Program-made: the position numbers and the translations under genes | Notes under the pieces: model-generated | The model's database searches: none | The model's input: only the letters and a program-made list of their open reading frames with translations | What the model was told of the DNA's origin: nothing | Shown: one piece after another, positions 5,808 to 6,108 of the stretch | Layout: each line of letters starts with the position of its first letter | Numbering within the stretch: position 1 is the stretch's first letter | Assembly: GCA_964428935.1 (NCBI GenBank) | Contig: CAYSAG010000312.1 | Location: 1 to 6,108 of the forward strand | DNA: 6,108 nt | From: JAADHY01 sp964428935 | GTDB lineage: Bacteria > Planctomycetota > Planctomycetia > Planctomycetales > Planctomycetaceae | Direction of reading: 5' to 3'

Positions 5808-5823
5808 GCCGGGACCACCCGGC
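5808..5823 (+). repeat. Short GC hairpin after groEL copy 2
   Basis: GCCGGG (5808-5813) and CCCGGC (5818-5823) form a perfect 6-bp all-GC stem with an ACCA loop, starting 11 nt after the stop codon. It is the third hairpin placed directly behind a chaperonin stop and lies about 40 nt before the true terminator. Confidence 0.6.
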
Positions 5824-5864
5824 GACGCTGTGCACGGCAAGTCGGCAACTGACTGTCGGGATGG

Positions 5865-5893
5865 ATCGGCCACCGTTTCAGGTGGCCGATTTT
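5865..5893 (+). terminator. Rho-independent terminator of the chaperonin cluster
   Basis: ATCGGCCACC (5865-5874) and GGTGGCCGAT (5881-5890) form a perfect 10-bp stem with a 6-base loop. A short T-run (5890-5893) then G and T follow directly. It lies 68 nt after the groEL copy 2 stop. The U-tract is short, so termination may be incomplete. Confidence 0.8.
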
Positions 5894-5914
5894 GTAGGTG
5901 GCGTCGGGTGGTTG

Positions 5915-6108
5915 GTGAGAAAGGTAAGCCTGTCCGGGTCGAAGGAAGTGGCCCCGGTCGCGACGGCGGGTCCTGCCGAGCAGCTCGGCGGGTCAGAACA
6001 GGACCCGCGGACGGCCAGTCCGCAAAAGGCTGGGACCGGGGAACCGATCGGACGACGCCGAGCGGCTCGGGTGCAGCCGGGGAAAGAAGCGGCTCGGGTG
6101 ACGCGTGC
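5915..6108 (+). CDS. Possible start of an unidentified gene, cut by the window end
   Basis: A frame is open from GTG 5915 to the end of the window (64 codons, no stop). The predicted product begins VRKVSLSGSKEVAPVATAG and is rich in Ala, Pro, Gly, Gln and charged residues, as in a disordered N-terminal region. I do not recognise it. Third-position GC is about 70% by my count, which is only mildly supportive. A Shine-Dalgarno site is weak (GGGTGG just upstream). The frame is also open upstream through ATG 5861, but that start would lie across the terminator. A 13-bp repeat inside it keeps the frame and repeats Ala-Ala-Arg-Val after nine residues. In DNA this GC-rich, such an open frame may be chance. 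Confidence 0.3.
   Translation, partial: MRKVSLSGSKEVAPVATAGPAEQLGGSEQDPRTASPQKAGTGEPIGRRRAARVQPGKEAARVTR
5952..6041. repeat. Nested inverted repeats able to form a branched structure
   Basis: CCCCGGTC (5952-5959) is complementary to GACCGGGG (6034-6041) and encloses two further dyads. GCGGGTCCTG (5966-5975) pairs perfectly with CAGGACCCGC (5999-6008), with CCGAG/CTCGG (5976-5980/5984-5988) inside its loop. GCGGAC (6007-6012) pairs with GTCCGC (6018-6023), overlapping the previous arm by two bases. The set could fold as a multi-branched RNA or simply reflect GC-rich DNA. I compared it by eye with SRP RNA, RNase P RNA and tmRNA and saw no match. Confidence 0.5.
6061..6100 (+). repeat. 13-bp direct repeat near the right edge
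   Basis: AGCGGCTCGGGTG occurs at 6061-6073 and again at 6088-6100, a period of 27 bp. The period is a multiple of three, so in the possible gene starting at 5915 both copies encode Ala-Ala-Arg-Val. It could be the beginning of a longer tandem array that the window cuts off. Confidence 0.65.

Noticed and set aside
5925..5960. Signal recognition particle (4.5S) RNA
   Set aside because: The stretch GTCCGGGTCGAAGGAAG recalls the SRP core, but the GGAA tetraloop and the symmetric bulge around it are not formed.

Overview
The window is a GC-rich bacterial segment (roughly 60-65% G+C by eye) with four confidently identified genes: a type I glyceraldehyde-3-phosphate dehydrogenase (gap) on the minus strand, and a plus-strand chaperonin cluster in the order groEL - groES - groEL. 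A single groES between two different groEL paralogues, GTG starts on three of the four genes, strong Shine-Dalgarno sites and the character of the GAPDH suggest a member of the Planctomycetota. That assignment is an inference, because no rRNA or lineage marker is present.

Layout. Bases 1-256 are non-coding as far as can be seen and hold a 42-bp near-perfect palindrome with a second inverted repeat beside it. A classical Rho-independent terminator for gap (257-302, minus strand) follows, then gap (331-1350, minus). A 662-bp divergent intergenic region (1351-2012) separates gap from the chaperonins. It contains a strong match to a sigma-54 (-24/-12) promoter, TTGGCAC-N5-TTGCA, pointing at groEL, with a 9-bp direct repeat just upstream. 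No CIRCE/HrcA operator was seen. groEL copy 1 (2013-3641), groES (3767-4057) and groEL copy 2 (4183-5796) are separated by two spacers of exactly 125 bp each. Each of the three chaperonin stop codons is followed within 11-19 nt by a GC-rich hairpin without a U-tract. The cluster ends at a hairpin plus T-run terminator (5865-5893). The last ~200 bp contain an open frame that may be the start of another gene, together with nested inverted repeats and a 13-bp direct repeat.

How the genes work together. GroES caps the GroEL rings so that client proteins can fold inside in an ATP-dependent cycle. Here one co-chaperonin is encoded with two divergent GroELs, identical at 63 of the first 100 residues. 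Copy 2 looks canonical in its apical client/GroES-binding site and intermediate-domain helix. Copy 1 keeps the ATPase residues but has substitutions in both of those places and an unusual Lys/Glu/His/Met tail, so it may be a specialised chaperonin. gap is a separate, divergently transcribed glycolytic gene with its own terminator.
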